From positions 1,488,001 through 1,552,000 of the forward strand of contig NZ_CP069812.1 in assembly GCF_016894385.1 (NCBI RefSeq): a stretch of 64,000 nucleotides of DNA. The letters are read 5' to 3'. Origin of the DNA: Cupriavidus oxalaticus (lineage in GTDB: Bacteria > Pseudomonadota > Gammaproteobacteria > Burkholderiales > Burkholderiaceae). The first letter of the stretch is position 1, and each line of letters opens with the position of its first letter. Shown one piece after another: positions 61,059-64,000 of this stretch. Both the position numbers and the translations under genes were made by a program. Below the pieces are notes generated by a model. That model made no database searches. It was not told the origin of the DNA and saw nothing but the letters and a program-made list of their open reading frames with translations.

Positions 61059-61541
61059 AAGCCCAATACTAAAACTAACCCCATGCTCAACAAACCCAAG
61101 CCCCCGATAAAACCGATGCGCCTGCAGCCTCCGCGCATTCGACGATAACGCCAGCTTGCCAGCCCCGGCCTCCCGCGCCAGCCGCATGGCCTCCCGCATC
61201 ATCGCCTTGCCAACGCCCATGCCGCGCGCGTGCGGCGCGACCACTACGGCTTCGACGATGGCCTCGGGCCGTCCATCATGAACCATCACAGGAAACACCA
61301 GCAGGCTGAACGTGCCAAGCGGTATCCCGTCAGCATCCACCATCATGTAGCAACGATAATCCGGATAGCGCCGCATGGTCGCATACCGCTCGCGCATCGT
61401 CTCCAGCGACAATGGCGTCTCTCCATCCATTGAGGCAAGCAGCGCAGAAAGATGCCGCAACTCCGCATCGGACCCACGTACCTCGCGCAAGGCAAGGGCA
61501 GGAGCGGCGGAGCCGTCTTCAGTGCGGGAACGCATCAGCAT
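61056..61541 (-). CDS. GNAT acetyltransferase in the phnCDE operon (possibly PhnO-like)
   Basis: A 161-residue GNAT protein. The acetyl-CoA motif HARGMGVGKAMM follows EAIVEAVVVAP, and the C-terminus RFYRGLGFVEHGVSFSI is typical. ATG 61541 stands 4 bases after the phnE stop; ATG 61535 is an alternative. Position directly behind phnE suggests a PhnO-type aminoalkylphosphonate N-acetyltransferase, but sequence alone only shows GNAT. Its last codons reach the minisatellite arm. Confidence 0.75.
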   Translation of the reverse strand: MLMRSRTEDGSAAPALALREVRGSDAELRHLSALLASMDGETPLSLETMRERYATMRRYPDYRCYMMVDADGIPLGTFSLLVFPVMVHDGRPEAIVEAVVVAPHARGMGVGKAMMREAMRLAREAGAGKLALSSNARRLQAHRFYRGLGFVEHGVSFSIGL

Positions 61542-61545
61542 AGGG

Positions 61546-62358
61546 TCACACCAGCACCTTGCGAATCTGAGCCGAAATAATGTCGATGGCCGACACAAAC
61601 AGGATGATGATGATCATCACCGCACAGGTCTGCCCATACTGGAAACTGCGAATGATTTCCCACAGCACGGTACCGATGCCTCCAGCGCCGACAATGCCCA
61701 CCACCGATGCCGAACGCACATTCGACTCGAAGCGATACAGCGCAAACGACAACCACAGCGGCAGCACCTGCGGGATCACGCCATAGACGATCTCTTCGAT
61801 AGGGCCGGCACCGGTGGCCCGCACGCCTTCAACCGGCCGCGGGTCGATCGCCTCGACCGCTTCCGCAAACAGCTTGGCCAGCACGCCGGTAGTGTGGATC
61901 CAGATCGCCAGCACGCCAGCGAACGGACCCAGCCCGACGGCGACGATAAACAGCATCGCAAACACCATCTCATTGATGGCCCGGCAGGCGTCCATGATGC
62001 GACGCGCCGGCTGGTAGACCCACGCGGGCACGATATTGGCCGAGCACAGCAGCCCCAGCGGCACCGCCATCGCGACCGCCATCGCGGTACCCCACAGCGC
62101 GATCTGCACGGTGACCAGCATCTCGTCCAGGTAGTGGCGCCAGTCGCGGAAATCAGGCGGGAAAAATTCGGCGGCGAATTTCGCCATGTTGTCGGAATCG
62201 CGCAGCAGGTCCAGCGGGCGCATGTCGGCGCCTTGCCAGGACAGGCCGAGCAATGCCAGCAAGACCGCCCACGTCAGCATCATGGCAAGGGACGTGCGCG
62301 GCGGCCGGACAGGGTGTTGAGACGACGGGGGCAGGCCGGGCGTGGCGGTGGCGGTCAT
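61546..62358 (-). CDS. phnE: Phosphonate ABC transporter permease
   Basis: A 270-residue inner-membrane permease with about six membrane segments. The EAA loop [20 protein letters not shown] and the preceding [21 protein letters not shown] are diagnostic of PhnE. ATG 62358 is the family start; an extended frame upstream lacks similarity. It follows phnD by 74 bases and imports phosphonates with PhnC and PhnD. Confidence 0.93.
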   Translation of the reverse strand: MTATATPGLPPSSQHPVRPPRTSLAMMLTWAVLLALLGLSWQGADMRPLDLLRDSDNMAKFAAEFFPPDFRDWRHYLDEMLVTVQIALWGTAMAVAMAVPLGLLCSANIVPAWVYQPARRIMDACRAINEMVFAMLFIVAVGLGPFAGVLAIWIHTTGVLAKLFAEAVEAIDPRPVEGVRATGAGPIEEIVYGVIPQVLPLWLSFALYRFESNVRSASVVGIVGAGGIGTVLWEIIRSFQYGQTCAVMIIIILFVSAIDIISAQIRKVLV

Positions 62359-62432
62359 GGGCAATCCGGTTGAAGCAGGGAGTGAGGGAACGGCATGGGG
62401 CCGGCGACAGGCCGGCCCCTGCAAGGCGCAGC

Positions 62433-63431
62433 TTACTGCGCGGCGGTGGCCGCGGCGGTCTTGTCCAGCTCGGCCAGGCGGCGCGAGACGTCGGCCAGGC
62501 GCTTGTCCTTGTCGGCGGCGGCCAGCGTGGTATCGGTCTCGATCTTGGCTTTCTCGCGGGCCAGCTCGATCTGGCGGATCGGCACCAGCTGCGCATCGCT
62601 CGAGGGGCGGAAGCCCTGGTAGGTCAGCGTGGCCAGCACCTGCTTCTCGCGCGCGGCGTCGGCCCCCTTGCCGTAGTTGACGAAGAAGGTCTGGATCTTC
62701 TTCTTCAGCTCGGGCGACAGGTCCTTGCGGTAGACCATCGGGTCGGCCGGGATCAGCGGCGACTTCCACAGCACGCGCACCTGGTCAAAGGGATTCTTGC
62801 CCGTGTTGATGCGGTAGCGTTCCATGTTCTCGGTGTTGTTCACCGCCACGTCCACCTGCTTGTTCAGCACCGACAGCAGGTTGGCTTCATGGTTGCCGAT
62901 GCGCACGGCCTTGAACAGCGTCTTCGGCTCGACCTTGTTGGCGGTCCACAGGTAGTAGCCCGGCACCGCGGTGCCCGAGGTCGAGTTGGGATCGCCGGCG
63001 CCGTAGCTCAGCTCCTTGCCGCGCTTGATCACGTCCTCGACGCTCTTCAGGTCGCTGTCCTTGTTGACGATCAGCAGCGACCAGTAGCCCGGGTTGCCGT
63101 CCTTGTCGATCACCGAGGCGAACACTTCGCCGTTGGCGCGGTCCACCGCTTCCATGGCGGACTTGTTGCCGAACCACGCAATCTGGACCTTGTTGAAGCG
63201 CATGCCTTCGATGATGCCGGCATAGTCCGAGGCAAAGAACGGCTTGACCGTCACGCCCAGCGTCTTGCTGAGATCGTCGATCAGCGGCTGCCAGGCGGTC
63301 TTCAGGTTCGACGACGATTCCGTCGAGATAAAGCCGATGCTCAGGCTCCTGGCGTCCTGGGCAAAGGCGGGCAGGGCCGGCAGGACGGCGAGGCCGGAAG
63401 CGACGACTGCGACAAAGGTTCTGCGAAGCAT
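62433..63431 (-). CDS. phnD: Phosphonate ABC transporter substrate-binding protein
   Basis: A 332-residue periplasmic protein with a signal peptide ending AFAQ (about residue 25). Family features include [33 protein letters not shown], and [17 protein letters not shown], the Ser/Thr-rich loop that cradles the phosphonate oxygens. The C-terminal 50 residues are a charged helix ([20 protein letters not shown]). It lies 60 bases after phnC. Confidence 0.94.
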   Translation of the reverse strand: MLRRTFVAVVASGLAVLPALPAFAQDARSLSIGFISTESSSNLKTAWQPLIDDLSKTLGVTVKPFFASDYAGIIEGMRFNKVQIAWFGNKSAMEAVDRANGEVFASVIDKDGNPGYWSLLIVNKDSDLKSVEDVIKRGKELSYGAGDPNSTSGTAVPGYYLWTANKVEPKTLFKAVRIGNHEANLLSVLNKQVDVAVNNTENMERYRINTGKNPFDQVRVLWKSPLIPADPMVYRKDLSPELKKKIQTFFVNYGKGADAAREKQVLATLTYQGFRPSSDAQLVPIRQIELAREKAKIETDTTLAAADKDKRLADVSRRLAELDKTAAATAAQ

Positions 63432-63491
63432 GGATAACTCCGATTGGGAAAACTTGAAAGAGGACTGCGGGAAGGGATGGCGAGGGGGCGC

Positions 63492-64000
63492 TCAGGCCGC
63501 CGCCAGGTTCATCGTGACCATCGCCGGCGCGGGCATTGCCGCGGCGGGTTCGTCCGCATCCGTTGCGGCATCGTGCAGCAACTCGTCGGCCTCGGTGCCG
63601 TACAGGTCGCGCAGCATGGCCGGCGTCAGCGCCGCAGACGGGCCGTCGTAGACCACCTTGCCGTGGCGCAGCGCCACGACGCGCGGACAGTAGCGCAAGG
63701 CCACGTCCACCTGGTGCAGCGACACCACCACCGCCACCTTGCGCGTGCGGTTGATCTGCGCAAGCAGCGACATCACGCGGCGCGACGACTCCGGGTCGAG
63801 CGAGGCGATCGGTTCGTCGGCCAGGATCACGCGCGCGTTCTGCACCAGTGTGCGGGCGATCGCCGCACGCTGCTGCTGGCCGCCCGACAGCGTCGAGGCG
63901 CGCTGAAACGCATAGTCGTCTATACCAACCTGGGCAAGCGCATCGAGGCCGGCGCGCAGTTCATCGGCCTTGAAGATGCGGAACAGGCTGCGCCATTTCG
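63492..64000 (-). CDS. phnC: Phosphonate ABC transporter ATPase (partial, N-terminus beyond window)
   Basis: The last roughly 169 residues are present; the gene runs off base 64000. The signature LSGGQQQR and Walker [13 protein letters not shown] are visible, followed by the switch His in VVSLHQVD and PhnC-typical [12 protein letters not shown]. The Walker A part is outside the window. First gene of phnC-phnD-phnE-GNAT. Confidence 0.92.
   Translation of the reverse strand, partial: KWRSLFRIFKADELRAGLDALAQVGIDDYAFQRASTLSGGQQQRAAIARTLVQNARVILADEPIASLDPESSRRVMSLLAQINRTRKVAVVVSLHQVDVALRYCPRVVALRHGKVVYDGPSAALTPAMLRDLYGTEADELLHDAATDADEPAAAMPAPAMVTMNLAAA

Noticed and set aside
61375..62373. Plus-strand frame of 332 codons opposite the acetyltransferase and phnE
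   Set aside because: Rich in His/Arg/Gln/Asp with no domain; the minus-strand genes are well supported.
1..64000. tRNA, rRNA or known riboswitch
   Set aside because: No cloverleaf with TTCGA-type T-loop and matching acceptor stem, no rRNA stretch and no riboswitch core was recognised by eye; a covariance-model scan could not be run.

Overview
The window is GC-rich DNA, densely coding on both strands. Gene content points to a beta-proteobacterium of the Burkholderiaceae, most likely Cupriavidus (Ralstonia eutropha group). The reasons are the complete L-threonate/D-erythronate gene set known from R. eutropha H16, a Bug-type substrate-binding protein, and the mltG-tmk-holB-pilZ-tatD block. Housekeeping genes (tmk, holB, ftsK) suggest a main chromosome. 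The genus assignment is inference from family knowledge, not from a database search.

Layout. 1-3588: start of a probable iron-containing alcohol dehydrogenase, an HSL-type esterase, a Bug solute-binding protein, a hotdog thioesterase and a small secreted protein. 3704-10706 (minus): tetronate catabolism, GntR-ltnD-otnK-otnC-MFS-otnI-denD. 10911-19496: core genes, including NRDE protein, ygfZ, and mltG-tmk-holB-pilZ followed by tatD and an ankyrin protein. 19512-25237: EgtB-like protein, azoR with a divergent LysR, DoxX, DUF4136 lipoprotein, and a REC-EAL phosphodiesterase whose 3' end runs into a short tandem array. 25464-29254: an FtsK translocase with a short membrane part, then a cupin. 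29446-34799: LysR-flavoprotein-CMD-AhpD operon divergent from a fused osmoprotectant-type ABC protein. 34806-40926: MocR regulator, DUF2970, triheme cytochrome c plus a spermidine-dehydrogenase-like flavoprotein, and an acyltransferase.

41855-50604 is a type VI secretion effector island: an orphan vgrG followed by a tandemly duplicated lipase/immunity pair (tle4-tli4, tle4-tli4). The duplication began inside the 3' end of vgrG. The outer parts of the two copies are almost identical, while the lipase C-terminus and immunity N-terminus have diverged.

50624 to the end is a complete phosphonate (C-P lyase) locus. phnGHIJKLM runs on minus, phnF sits between divergent operons, and phnM2-DUF1045-phnN runs on plus. 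A second minus-strand block, phnC-phnD-phnE plus a PhnO-like acetyltransferase, lies beyond. Two sites matching the HutC-type GntR operator core (GTmTAkAC) flank phnF, one before each divergent operon, with Pho-box-like repeats upstream of phnG. The two phn blocks are separated by about 1.06 kb of noncoding DNA made of nested inverted repeats and 41-bp minisatellite arms. This repeat region, the duplicated effector pair and the PhnF sites are the most interesting items. No tRNA, rRNA, CRISPR array, transposase or integrase was seen.
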